Shown here piece by piece: positions 44,437 through 54,498 of a stretch of 64,000 bases of DNA. Both the position numbers and the translations under genes were made by a program. The notes under the pieces were generated by a model that saw nothing but the letters and a program-made list of their open reading frames with translations, was not told the DNA's origin and did not search any database. Position 1 is the stretch's first letter, and every line of letters starts with the position of its first letter. The stretch is from Strigamia acuminata (lineage: Eukaryota > Arthropoda > Chilopoda > Geophilomorpha > Linotaeniidae): assembly GCA_949358305.1 (NCBI GenBank), contig OX442314.1, positions 54,445,369 through 54,509,368 of the forward strand, in the 5' to 3' direction.

Positions 44437-44643
44437 ATGGCGACGATGTCAACACGCAGTTGTAAGGCCAGGCGTTTGGAGAAAGTCAAAGAAATTAACA
44501 AAAGTTATTTATACAAATGTGAATCAACATATTTAAATGTTATCAACATATTAAAAAGAACCTGGGTCAGCCGTAATTTAAGTGATAGCTCCAATGCAAG
44601 TGTAACTTCCAGTAGAACATTACCACCGCTTGTTTTAGTTGAT
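44437..44643 (+). CDS. Possible 69-aa exon or small ORF
   Basis: Open from ATG at the exon-like TTTTTCAG|G: MATMSTRSCKARRLEKVKEI... It is basic at the N-terminus with no recognised domain. Further exon-like fragments lie near 45060-45160 and 45180-45340, but no continuous gene could be built. Probably part of a decayed element. Confidence 0.25.
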
Positions 44644-44659
44644 TGAGCTAACTGACAAG

Positions 44660-45700
44660 TGATCGAGGTGACTTCTAGACAGTTTGACCGTTTTGAATCA
44701 CTTCTCACTCAGCTATCACAACGGCTTAACACCTGGATATTGGGTTTGAATGTCAGTTATTATTTTCTGTGCCTCAGCCAGTGCAAACCATATTTTCACC
44801 AATTAATATTGCACCCACAATGCCTCTCTATTTTATTATCTGCCTTTGTGACATTCTTCCTCCATTTTTGGAATAATTGAGTTAGGCATTCCTTTTCATT
44901 TGCCCAAACAACATACTGTATAGACAGGAATCTTGTATATAAAAATAGTGTTGCACAACCAGCGATTAGAGGTTATATTACTGCTTAGCGTCCATATTGC
45001 GAAGTGACAGCCAATCTTCCTCATCCGAGTTGCACAGCTTAGGTCCAACAGATTTTTGCATCAAGCACAGATGAAGAGAATTCTGATGCTGAAATCAATT
45101 TAAGTGACCCTGGATGGTCTGAAAACTTCAAATCGGCACACCATACTGAAACTAGGTATTACATTCAATCAGTATTCAAAACATCAAATACAGCTTTTCA
45201 AGTTCTTTTACAATTTTTAGCATTTATTTTGAAATCGATAGCAGACATTCAAAATCACTATCACTTCATATTATCAATTCCTGCAAACAAGCATGGGTTG
45301 GGGTTTTTAGATGTAGAAGAGTGCATCGGAGGCAAATAGGGAATTCACTCTAAGTGTCATAATAATAAGTGTAATAAGTGTGCTAAGTGGGTTTTTATAC
45401 AGTATATTGTTTTATTTTCTTTTCTTCTTTTTATCTTTATAAGAGTTCCTGTTTAAAAGAGTAGTGCCTGGGAACAGAAAGGCTCCGCGCCATTCTTCTT
45501 GCTCTGCGCATGCTCCCAGACTTTACTTTTAGAGCAATCAAACAGTAAAGTCCAGGCTCAACTAATGCATGTTTCATAAAATAAAAGTTCAATTCCACAT
45601 AATTAACAAGTTCAGTATAACTATATTAAAAACTGACAAGTCTTAATGGGATTATATAAAATTTTGGTTTTATTTTTATTTTGGATTTTGTACATTATCT
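44660..45700. other. AT-rich stretch with exon-like scraps
   Basis: A short acidic open piece near 45050 (SSTDEENSDAEINLSDPGW) is followed by GT-like and AG-like sites. No domain is recognised. Confidence 0.25.
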
Positions 45701-45724
45701 CTATAAAATTAGCAGATAAAGGCA

Positions 45725-46486
45725 GTGGGGATCCAAGGTTTAATTCTTTGGCAGACTGGTATTCATAGTGTCACGAAACGTGCATGGTTGACCTTGACTC
45801 AAAGTTTGAGTCTGAGGGCAGAATTGGCGAACCTGGGCGCATGGATGAAATCGATTAGTCTAAAACAGCCCGTCGAAAATATGAAAGAGAGAGAAATTTG
45901 CCCAAACAACAAGAGAGATGCACAAACCCTCCTTGCTTTGATTGGCAAGCATGTTGAAAAAGGCACAACGATCATGACAGATTATTGGAAAGGCTACAAC
46001 AATCTGGACGAGAAAGGCTTTCGGCACATGACCGTTAACCACTCAAGCAATTTTGTGCATCCAGACACTTGGGCAAACACACAAACCATCCAATCAAATT
46101 GGCGCCCACCCAAGGAAAGACTCACTCGGGATGGAATCAAAGCTGAATACCTTGCTGACCACCTGTGTGACTATCTCTGGTTCAAAGACAAAGGAAATAG
46201 AAGCATTGACTCTTTTCAAGCACTACTAGATGACATCAGATCCCGGTATTCAGGGTATTCAATTCTGAATTTCACTTTCGAAGATTGGGCTCAGCCCAAC
46301 ACATGCAACAGCAAAGATCCAACTTTTGACCAGTGGGAGGATGAAGTTTCCGCTGCAACGGCTGCGGCCAGGCACATGCCCGATCCATGTGCCCTTTCCA
46401 ATCTGCAGTCTGTCATGTGTGCGGAAGCACTGGCCACAGTAGCCATTCAATTAAAAAAAGTTCTAAAAAAGCACGAAAAAATTTAA
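45725..46486 (+). pseudogene. Merlin (ISXO2/IS1016-like) transposase, N-terminally broken
   Basis: About 253 aa open without an ATG at the start. DAQTLLALIGKHVEKGTTIM, TDYWKGYNNLDEKG, VNHSSNFVHP and NTQTIQSNWRPPKERL are the family's blocks, with the second catalytic D in TDYWKGY. The first catalytic D and its context are missing. The third acidic residue, expected as E in the I-E-x-x-W block, is Q here (TIQSNW). The protein therefore looks catalytically dead. Confidence 0.7.
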
Positions 46487-46590
46487 GCTAGGTTGCAGGA
46501 CAAACACACGTGTTAACAACACTCCATCGAACCTCGGCAGTCAAAGATGGCCGCCTGCATACCGCTTCTCGCCCAGTAAACCGCTTTGTT

Positions 46591-46691
46591 TGCTGAGTAT
46601 GCTCGGCTTGCTGAATACGCCATGCTAGCTGAGTATGCTCGGCTTGCTGAATACGCCATGCTAGCTGAGTAGGCTTTGCTTGCTGAGTAGA
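46591..46691 (+). repeat. 36-bp tandem repeat built of 18-bp halves
   Basis: GAGTATGCTCGG recurs at 36-bp steps (46595, 46631, 46667), then at 18 bp. The half-unit is GCTGAGTATGCTCGGCTT-like. Confidence 0.75.
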
Positions 46692-46849
46692 TTTAATTGT
46701 GCCATTGTGATGTATCGTCTCCGTCGTTCACAAGGTCCTTGCCCGCACCAGCCTATGGATGGTGACAGTGATATCGCCCAAGCACCGTAATTTCTTGTAA
46801 ACTTATAATGTCGTTCTGCCTACGGTACACACATTATGCCAATATAAAA

Positions 46850-47030
46850 TTAAAAGTCCTCTCATTATGGCTGTTTAATGTTAAAAGTCCTCACATTATG
46901 GCTGTTCAATGTTAAAAGTCCTCACATTATGGCTGTTCAATGTTAAAAGTCCTCACATTATGGCTGTTTAATGTTAAAAGTCCTCACATTATGCTTGTGT
47001 AACCTTAAAAGTCCTCACCTTATACGAGTG
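46850..47030 (+). repeat. 31-bp minisatellite, six units
   Basis: AAAAGTCCTCACATTATGG recurs at 46852, 46883, 46914, 46945, 46976 and 47007. Units are nearly identical. The array ends 36 bp before the BEL element. Confidence 0.9.
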
Positions 47031-47065
47031 AATCAATTCATGTTTTCACATAGTGACTGTATTAT

Positions 47066-47372
47066 TGTGGAAACTGAAGTTCCTGAAGAAGCCACCGTTT
47101 AGGGGGGAATTGGAGGTGGCGCCATGTTTGGCCACCAGAGGGTCACTTCGGTGACCCACTCTGTATTGGGGTATTTGATTATTGATTTAAGGGTAGGGAA
47201 TAACATTACTTGTTTCCTGCTTTGTATAAAATAAACCACTGTTCAAATGTAAATCCGAGTATTCGCATGCTTCATTTTGTCATCTATCAAAATCAGCCCA
47301 ATTTAGGAAACATCGAAGAATCTAAGTAATCTTTATTAGTCCAACATATATTTAGGAGTTGCAAAAGCAACA
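47066..47372 (+). repeat. 5' LTR of the BEL element
   Basis: TGTGGAAACTG...AAAAGCAACA, with ATTAT immediately before. It contains a hairpin GGGTCACTTCGGTGACCC and AATAAA at about 47230. Confidence 0.93.
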
Positions 47373-47374
47373 TA

Positions 47375-47392
47375 TGGTGCCGAAACCCGGGA
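47375..47392 (+). promoter_or_regulatory. Primer-binding site, tRNA-Phe type
   Basis: TGGTGCCGAAACCCGGGA starts 2 nt after the LTR. Its complement TCCCGGGTTTCGGCACCA equals the 3' end of animal tRNA-Phe (18 of 18 with the sequence I know). Confidence 0.85.
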
Positions 47393-47426
47393 CTTTTTAA
47401 AAGAAAACCAAGGAAAATCGATTGCA

Positions 47427-48419
47427 ATGGCAGATTTGGAGAAGAACCGAAAACAAAGGGAAGCCGCGAGGACGAACGTTCGAAACATTTTCAACACTTT
47501 GAAAAATGAACTGAAGCAAGATCCGGTAAATGAAGTAAAGCTTTTGTGCATACAAGCACAGTTACTTTTAAAGGGACCAAAGATCGAGAAATTGGACATT
47601 CTGGTGGCCGACGCAATCACCGAAATGGACGAAGTCGCAGAAGATACTACAACAGCCGAGGAGTTTCAAGACGAATTGGTAGCGGCGAAAATCACGTTGG
47701 AACTGGCATTGAAGGAAATCGCACAACTGAAAACGCAAGTACCGAATCCAAATTTACCAATTATTAATCCCGTTATCGTTAACGCGCCGATCGGAGGCCA
47801 ACAATGCACAAGCATGAAATTGCCGAAGCTGGAAATTGCCAAATTTAGGGGAACACCCGAAACGTGGACTCAATTCTGGGGAGACTTCCAGTTAAGCGTG
47901 CATAACAACACTTCGCTTCCCAAAACGGCGAAGTTCGTGTATTTACGATCGTTGGTCGAAGGATTGGCCGCCAACGCGATAAGTGGACTCACGGTAACGG
48001 ATAAAAATTACGACAGCGCGGTCGTTTTGTTGGCAAGTAGATTTGGTAAACCAGACTTGATAATAAATGCACACATGCAAAAATTCCTCGAGGTGAAGCC
48101 CGTGAAAAATGCAGATGATGTTGTTGCACTTCGAGAACTTTATGATTATTGCGACCTCCACATAACAAGTTTAGGAAATTTAGGAGTAGATGCATCAACG
48201 TTTGGGGCACTCTTGGGCCCAATTTTAACTCGTGCGACGCCCGATTCGATGCAACACGACTTCTCCAGATCCAGAGGCGATTTACCCTGGTCAATGACCG
48301 ATTTTGTGAAGTTTTTCCGATTCGAGATCGAGATGCGCGAAAGGACAAAAGCGATGAGTGAGAAAAACAACTTGATCGAGAAGAAAGAAGCAACTACGAA
48401 AAAACAAGGAGGTAACTAA
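47427..48419 (+). CDS. gag: Gag of the BEL/Pao element
   Basis: 330 aa from ATG. An N-terminal helical segment (MADLEKNRKQREAART...) is followed by the DUF1759-type Pao/BEL capsid region: MKLPKLEIAKFRGTPETW, FWGDFQLSVHNNTSLP, KFVYLRSLVEG and LLASRFGKPDLIINAHM. It ends in a Lys-rich tail, TAA at 48417-48419. Pol lies in the +1 frame with a 44-nt overlap (48376-48419). BEL elements often have a single gag-pol frame, so this is either a programmed +1 shift or a single indel. Confidence 0.88.
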   Translation: MADLEKNRKQREAARTNVRNIFNTLKNELKQDPVNEVKLLCIQAQLLLKGPKIEKLDILVADAITEMDEVAEDTTTAEEFQDELVAAKITLELALKEIAQLKTQVPNPNLPIINPVIVNAPIGGQQCTSMKLPKLEIAKFRGTPETWTQFWGDFQLSVHNNTSLPKTAKFVYLRSLVEGLAANAISGLTVTDKNYDSAVVLLASRFGKPDLIINAHMQKFLEVKPVKNADDVVALRELYDYCDLHITSLGNLGVDASTFGALLGPILTRATPDSMQHDFSRSRGDLPWSMTDFVKFFRFEIEMRERTKAMSEKNNLIEKKEATTKKQGGN

Positions 48420-50685
48420 GAAAATAAATACAAAAACTAATCCACTTGGCTCCGCCGCAGCGTTGGCAGCGATTACGTACAAATGCACGTTCTGCCAAAA
48501 AGAAGAACACACGAGTCCTGACTGTCCACTGACACTAGCCGAACGTAAAGCTGCGTGCATGAAGTCCCGAAGGTGTTATCGTTGTCTCAAGGAAGGACAC
48601 ATCGCGTACAAATGCAAAACCCGATTTCGATGCAAGAAATGCGACAAAAATCATCACACTTACCTGTGCGACGCTGAAGAGAAGAAACCAATTGAAACGC
48701 TGACTTCCTCCGCCGTTTTGGAGCAGGAACAACCGGTATCCGTAATGTTTTTGCAAGTACTCGTTGTAGATGCGTGCGGACAATCGAAAAAGCGTAAAGT
48801 TCAGTGTTTTTTGGATGGCGGATCGCAAAAAACGTTTATTACGGAGAAATTGTCTCGAGAACTCAACTTGGAACGAGTTGGCGAACAAGATATCGCATTG
48901 TTAACTTTTGGAGCAACCGAACCAACAATTGCGAAGAGACATCGAGTGAAATTGTTAATAAATAATTGCGATAACATTGCCTTTAATTTAGAAGTCGAAG
49001 CACTAGAAACTCCGTGGATCACGCCAGCGTTGAAGGGACAGACTGACCAGAGAATACTGAGCGAACTGAAAAAACACAACATCAAATTGGCAAGCAACGG
49101 AAATGTTCAAATGGACGATGGAGTTTCAATTTTGATCGGGGTGGACAATTTTTGGAAAGTGACCACCGGAAAACAACACCGACTTGGAGAAAATTTAATG
49201 GCAATTGAAACGATTTTCGGTTGGACGTTGCACGGCTCATCTGGGGAGAATAAAGAAACAGTTTCGGCGCTCGTACGGGTAAATAAAATCCTTGCAATAG
49301 ACAATACTAATGAGCTTTTGGAGAAATTTTGGAGTTTGGAAGCAATCGGGATTAAACACGAGACCGTGGACCGGAACGAGGACGAGGAACAAACGTTAAA
49401 GCGATTCAAAGAAAGCATCGAGTGGGTAAAAGACCACTACGAGGTCGAACTAGCAGAAATTGAACGCGACATCCGAGAGCCATACATTTTGCCGTGTAAC
49501 AATTATATAACGAATTTGATTATTACAGAAGAGCACGAACGAACAATGCATGGAGGACTGGCAGACACGCTCAGCAGTTTTCGCGAACGATTTTGGATCC
49601 CACGAGCTAGGAAAACAATCAAGGCGGTACTGAGTAAATGCGTACTCTGCCGAAAAATGCAAGGACGATTGGCGAAGGAGCGATGGGGACTGATGCCACT
49701 CGACCGCATAACTCCGAGTGCACCATTCGAGACAAGCGGCGTGGATTTTGCGGGACCGCTGTACTCCAATCAAGGTGAAAAACTTTATATCGCATTATTC
49801 ACGTGCGCGGTCACGAGAGCCGTGCACTTGGAAATACTTTCAAATTTATCGACGGATCGATTCGTGGACACGTTTAAACGATTTGTGGGCAGGAGAGGGA
49901 TCCCGACGACCATCTATTCAGACAACGCCAAAACTTTCAAAAGAGCCGATCGCGAGTTGAATGTGTTTTTAAACGAAGTGTTGGTGGGTCGATTTCGACA
50001 ATTTCTAGACGTGCGGAAAATTACGTGGAAGTTCATCGTCGAGACCGCGCCGTGGTGGGGCGGTTTTTGGGAGCGCATGGTGCGGTCGGTGAAGATCGCT
50101 TTAAAGAAAACAATCGGTCGCACGTCCCTGAACTACGAAGGACTCTCGACTGTGTTGGTCGAAGTAGAGGCTGTGATAAACTCACGGCCATTGACATACG
50201 TCTACGACAACCCAGCTGAACCGGATCCACTTACACCCGCACATTTTCTTGTGGGAAAACGTCTAATCACTTTACCTAACGTTCCTAGCACTGTAGATCG
50301 ATCGGAAACACAGGCCCAGATTTTACGAATTTGGAAACAACGCCAGACGATTATTGTCCACTTCTGGAAAAGGTGGACACACGAATACCTCGTCGAGCTT
50401 CGTCAGCAAAGAGGAAATTCGAGCAACACGAAGTTTCGAGTGGGCGACTTGGCTTTAATCGAGGACCAGAACCAGCCAAGACTTACTTGGAAAATTGGAA
50501 GAATAACCGACGTGAAAGTCGGTCGCGACGGACTAATTAGATCTTGTGAATTACAGCTTCCCAACAGAACAAGACTTCGCCGACCGATTCAACGACTATG
50601 TCCCCTCGAGATCGAAAACGAGTTGGAACGTCCCCAGGAGGGGGGGACTGTGGAAACTGAAGTTCCTGAAGAAGCCACCGTTTAG
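48420..50685 (+). CDS. pol: BEL/Pao pol without RT/RNase H: zinc knuckles, protease, integrase
   Basis: Frame open from 48376. Three CCHC-like knuckles (CTFCQKEEHTSPDC, CYRCLKEGHIAYKC, CKKCDKNHHTYLC), then the Pao protease with CFLDGGSQKTFI and the DUF1758-type region to TIFGWTLHGSSG. The linker LEKFWSLEAIGI...YEVEL comes next, which in complete elements leads into RT. Here it jumps in frame to YILPCNNYITNLII and the integrase zinc finger (H...H, CVLCRKM). The catalytic core has D in GVDFAGPLY, D in YSDNAKTFK and E in FIVETAPWW. The C-terminal DUF5641-like domain is present (RQQRGNSSNTKFRVGDLALI). The last dozen codons and the TAG (50683-50685) lie inside the 3' LTR. Confidence 0.9.
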
Positions 50686-50955
50686 GGGGGAATTGGAGGT
50701 GGCGCCATGTTTGGCCACCAGAGGTTCACTTCGGTGACCCACTCTGTATTGGGGTATTTGATTATTGATTTAAGGGTAGGGAATAACATTACTTGTTTCC
50801 TGCTTTGTATAAAATAAACCACTGTTCAAATGTAAATCCGAGTATTCGCATGCTTCATTTTGTCATCTATCAAAATCAGCCCAATTTAGGAAACATCGAA
50901 GAATCTAAGTAATCTTTATTAGTCCAACATATATTTAGGAGTTGCAAAAGCAACA
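50649..50955 (+). repeat. 3' LTR of the BEL element
   Basis: Starts after the purine tract GGAGGGGGGGAC. Followed by ATTAT (50956-50960). Confidence 0.93.
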
Positions 50956-50960
50956 ATTAT

Positions 50961-51380
50961 TGCTGGTTTTTATTTAGCTGGCGGGTCTTAGTTTTGTTCT
51001 CACATTAAATGAAATTTTTCTGTGTAAAAAAAACTCCGTAACAAATTTCTCACTTAACGATGGCGGCGCACTCGCCACTTTGATAGCAGACAAAGGTGCC
51101 CTTTTATTTTGTGTCCACTCACCAACCATGGACAATTTCACATGTAAACTAGCTTTAATGCTCGCACCGCAATGTCGCGTGATGTCGCCCGAGTCCACGT
51201 GGTATACCACATGATTCTCCCCATTCGTTCATTTATTTAATTAATTTTTCTTTTATTTTTGTAGATCTGGCGGTGACCATCATGATTGTGATTCTTGATG
51301 ATGTTTAGTATTAATTGTGATTTTTATCTTTACATTGTTTGAATAGAACTAAATCTCAACCCTAAACCAGACATCAGCAG
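50961..51380. other. AT-rich stretch, no gene seen
   Basis: Would join to 47030-47065 if the BEL element were removed. Short antisense frame at 50974-51210 has no domain. Ends at an acceptor-like CATCAGCAG before the next ORF. Confidence 0.4.
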
Positions 51381-51985
51381 AGCTCCCACCAGCTCAGCCG
51401 CCAGTGAAAAAGCCGTCGCCGCCTCCGAGAAGAACAGTAGTCACCGTCTACCAGTTTATAACTCCGAAAGGGTTAACAAACATACATGGCGCAGAGTGTG
51501 AAATACATCACTATCTCCCGATGGTAAGGGAAGCCGCACTGGACATCTCTGCTAGAATTAATCAGAAGAGGAGTATTTACCTCCAACTGCCGATTATGAT
51601 TATGAGATGGATTTTAAATCCGCTCCGCCCGGAACCTTATTCGGTTCTCGAGCACATCTGGGCCAGTCTTCTCGAAAGAGTCAGTCAGTTGCCACTTGCC
51701 ATCCGAGATGATTAGGCAGTTGATTTGCCTACTGCCCAAAATGTTTACCAACAAGCGAGGCAATTAACGGATCCGCCTATCGAAAGTCTCCATCCGTTGC
51801 CGAAAGGTTTTGCCGAGAGAACGGGAACTCCGCGCCCTTCACCGGATTTCCTCCCGCTCGAACAAGCACCAAAATCCCGAAGTTCGTCAGAAGGATCCAA
51901 CAAGTTGGTGATTTACGGCCATTCGAACCGTTGCCTTTTTTACGAGAGTCATGGTTCGCGGATTCGTCTGAGTCCGGAATTTTAA
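51381..51985 (+). pseudogene. Accessory-type ORF with a single in-frame stop
   Basis: Opens with Pro-rich PPAQPPVKKPSPPPRR, then EIHHYLPMVREAALDIS...LPIMIMRW, the block shared with 37603-38535. TAG at 51713-51715 interrupts it, and the same frame continues for about 90 codons (LPTAQNVYQQARQLTDP... to RIRLSPEF). No zinc-finger part was found upstream. Probably an inactive relative. Confidence 0.45.
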
Positions 51986-52030
51986 GCGAGAAGTCGACCA
52001 CGCATCATGTTGTGTTAGTCGTTAAGAGCA
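51977..52030 (+). repeat. Duplicated short coding-like segment, copy 1
   Basis: Reads ILSEKSTTHHVVLVVKS in one frame. A second copy at 52512-52564 reads ILNEKSTTHHVVLVVRS. Two of the four differences are third-position changes in HHVV, which suggests it was once coding. Confidence 0.45.
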
Positions 52031-52274
52031 TCTGGACCCACACAACTCACAAATGTTGCCACTTGCTGCTCAGGATCCAGTTTATCAATTTTGTTGGCCT
52101 ATATATGAACATGAATATGAACATATCCTTTTATCCCAGTAGTAAATGTTGTAACTGTCGTATTCTTTAAACCATAGAGTGCATGTACAAAAATATGTAT
52201 TCTAGTAGTACAACTGCCAATTCTTAATTATTATATGTTTGTACTATGTAATATAATGATATTATTTTTTTAAG

Positions 52275-52412
52275 GTCTCCATTCTTCTCAATGATGATGA
52301 AACAGATCAAAGTCCATCTTCAAGCCACTATTGCGCAGCCATCTTACAAGTCAGGCAAATGGATCGAAAAAACACGATGATCGATGTATTAGTTCGAGAC
52401 TCCACAAGGAAG
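52275..52412 (+). pseudogene. Possible orphan exon
   Basis: A 138-nt open block framed by TTTTTTTAAG| and AAG|GTAGGA, reading VSILLNDDETDQSPSS...IDVLVRDSTRK. Family unknown. It lies between the two copies of the duplicated segment, so all three may be exons of one decayed gene. Confidence 0.3.
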
Positions 52413-52511
52413 GTAGGAATTTGTATTATATTACTTAAATTTGCTACATCTGATCAGCTCCTGTACAATGGCGAACTAGTGGGAATTCTTGAGGACTGCA
52501 TTATGAAATTT

Positions 52512-52564
52512 GAATTTTAAACGAGAAGTCGACCACGCATCACGTCGTGTTAGTCGTTAGGAGC
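52512..52564 (+). repeat. Duplicated short coding-like segment, copy 2
   Basis: See copy 1. The frame continues open to about 52662. Confidence 0.45.
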
Positions 52565-53230
52565 AAACGTTGTTGTGTTTTTTCCGCCAACTGGGCGAAA
52601 CCAAGAAATTTTTATCTGGGGAAGACACTAATCACTCAGTGCTCTTCAAAGCGTTGTGTTTTTTGTTGATTGGAATCCTAACCGAACTAATTGTGATAAA
52701 AACTTTATTTCGTGTTTTTTGGATATGTCGTGTCTAGTCGCGAAGTCTAGAATAAAAGAGGAGTCATCGTCAAAGCGCCTAGCAAGCATTCGTCTAACAC
52801 ACGTCACCCCATATCAAACCTTGGGAGATACCTTGATCAAAAGTCAACATCAGTTGTCTACATGGCATATGTAACAGCAGCTCGCGCAGTGGGGTTGATT
52901 GAATACAGCGTTGGGAATCTTCACCTCACCGATGGCAAACTTTACTATGGTTTTTTTTTTTTTTTTTTAAGGGTAAAATTGAGGAAAATTTCGTTCTTTA
53001 ATGGTGAAATTGTGGAGAATTTGGTTTTGTAATGGGAAATTTGGGAAACGACAATTTAAAGTCGACAGCAATGAGTGGAACCTGTAAACTGCAATTTTTT
53101 CTGCAGGTGTGTTACAGGTGGGTCAATTTCTTTCTTTTTTTTTTCTTTTTGTTTTTTATTTATAGAATTTATTATTTATATTTTATGTTTAAAACCTAAA
53201 CACAAAAGTTCGATTGTGGCGATTCAGATA

Positions 53231-53396
53231 AGCGTCTTAGCAAAAATTGCTGTTTGAACCAGTGAAATTAGTAAAATTGCTGTTTAAACCAGTAAAATTA
53301 GTCAAAATTGCTGTTTAAACGCGTAAAGTTAGCAAAAATTACAGCTTTAACGACAAAAATTAGTGAAAACTGCAGTTTAAACGAGTAAAATTAGTA
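53231..53396 (+). repeat. 30-31-bp minisatellite, about five units
   Basis: AAAATTGCTGTTTAAACCAG recurs near 53242, 53272 and 53303 with two more diverged units. Flanked upstream by T-rich tracts (52950, 53135). Confidence 0.7.
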
Positions 53397-53419
53397 TGAA
53401 TATTAAACGTAACCAGTAG

Positions 53420-53984
53420 AAACATGTGTAATTTTTTTTTTCGACCGAACCCTAATGATGCATCTTTAGTGATGGCACAGTCTAAAATAACGCGGTTCAG
53501 AAAATACCGAAGCAGACTCAACCACTCAGAAAGCCTCATGTGCATATTCCTCGACACATTAGGTGACCTTCTCCCACGCCGAACACTGCCGGAGCTTATC
53601 GCAGTCTCTTATCGTGAAGGTGGAGAGATACTGGAAACTGTAATCCCTTCATGGGTCGAACATTGAGAGCAGTGCTGCAAAGCGACTCACACGTTTGGCC
53701 TCGTCATCGATGAGCAAAGTGTCGCAAAATTCCTGGGAACCACAAATTACGATGATACCAGATCGATGAAATATTTAATTGCGAAAAGGCCAAACAAGCT
53801 TGCATACGTGATGTGCATGTACGCTACGAATGGGAGGTACTCATCACCAGCAATGTACTCAAAACTAGCTGCATATGGGGCGCGCTTCATCAGAAAAAGC
53901 TGGATGTGGGCTGCAACACGCCAGAAACACCTCTCACACAAAACCAAAAACAGTGTGTCGAAAGTAGTGGCATCCATTATGTAA
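53420..53984 (+). other. Decayed coding sequence, unassigned
   Basis: Fragments at 53424-53666 and 53766-53984 are open but lack a domain. They may belong with the following integrase relic. Confidence 0.25.
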
Positions 53985-54195
53985 TTGATGGCAGCAAATG
54001 GAATTGAGCATGTGTTTGCCCTCCCCCCATATCATCCATAGTCTAATGGATTAGCAGAAAAAGCTGTGCGTTGGGTGAAAGAGAAGTTGGTGAAGATTGT
54101 GAGTTAAGATTATTGAGGTTAGCGCTTTTCCAATATACAAATTACCGCCGTAGAGACGGTTTAACACCAGCAATGGCATTTCTGGGTAGGCAAAT
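53985..54195 (+). pseudogene. Ty3/gypsy integrase fragment
   Basis: NGIEHVFALPPYHP, a TAG, SNGLAEKAVRWVKEKL and, in another frame, FQYTNYRRRDGLTPAMAFLG match the end of the integrase core of gypsy-type elements. The E of the DDE triad is in GLAEKAV. Several lesions. Confidence 0.6.
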
Positions 54196-54270
54196 AAACA
54201 CTCATATTGATTAATTAGTTCTTTATTTATTTATTTATTTTTTCTTTTCAGAATTCCATCGCCACTCGTC

Positions 54271-54498
54271 ATGCCGGACACGAAGGTCGTCGGCGCGGCG
54301 GTGGAAGCGGCCGGTCGCTCTGTCACAACAAACAGAGTGGCCAAGGACGTCACCCACGCCCTTGCGTTTCCGGACCCAAATGTGGCCGTGGCGATGGGCG
54401 TGATGTCAATGGCCGTGGCGGCTTTTATGGCCGCACAGGCGGCCGGTGCGGCCTACGTAGTTAGAACTATCATCTTAATGTCCATTTATTCATTTTAA
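54271..54498 (+). CDS. Hypothetical 75-aa ORF in a GC-rich island
   Basis: Starts ATG just after CTTTTCAG: MPDTKVVGAAVEAAGRS..., Ala/Val-rich with a hydrophobic stretch. Another frame of the same DNA reads Gly/Arg-rich (RRRGGGSGRS). The base composition is far from its surroundings. I cannot tell which frame, if any, is real. Confidence 0.2.
   Translation: MPDTKVVGAAVEAAGRSVTTNRVAKDVTHALAFPDPNVAVAMGVMSMAVAAFMAAQAAGAAYVVRTIILMSIYSF

Larger units (their letters stand above)
47066..50955 (+). mobile_element. BEL/Pao LTR retrotransposon lacking reverse transcriptase and RNase H
   Basis: LTRs at 47066-47372 and 50649-50955 (307 bp, one substitution seen: GAGGGTCAC against GAGGTTCAC). The target duplication ATTAT flanks both sides, 5 bp as usual for BEL/Pao. 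It has a tRNA-Phe primer site, gag, a pol with zinc knuckles, protease and integrase, and a G-rich polypurine tract. At 3.9 kb it is about 2-3 kb shorter than a full BEL element. The missing part is RT and RNase H. Confidence 0.92.
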
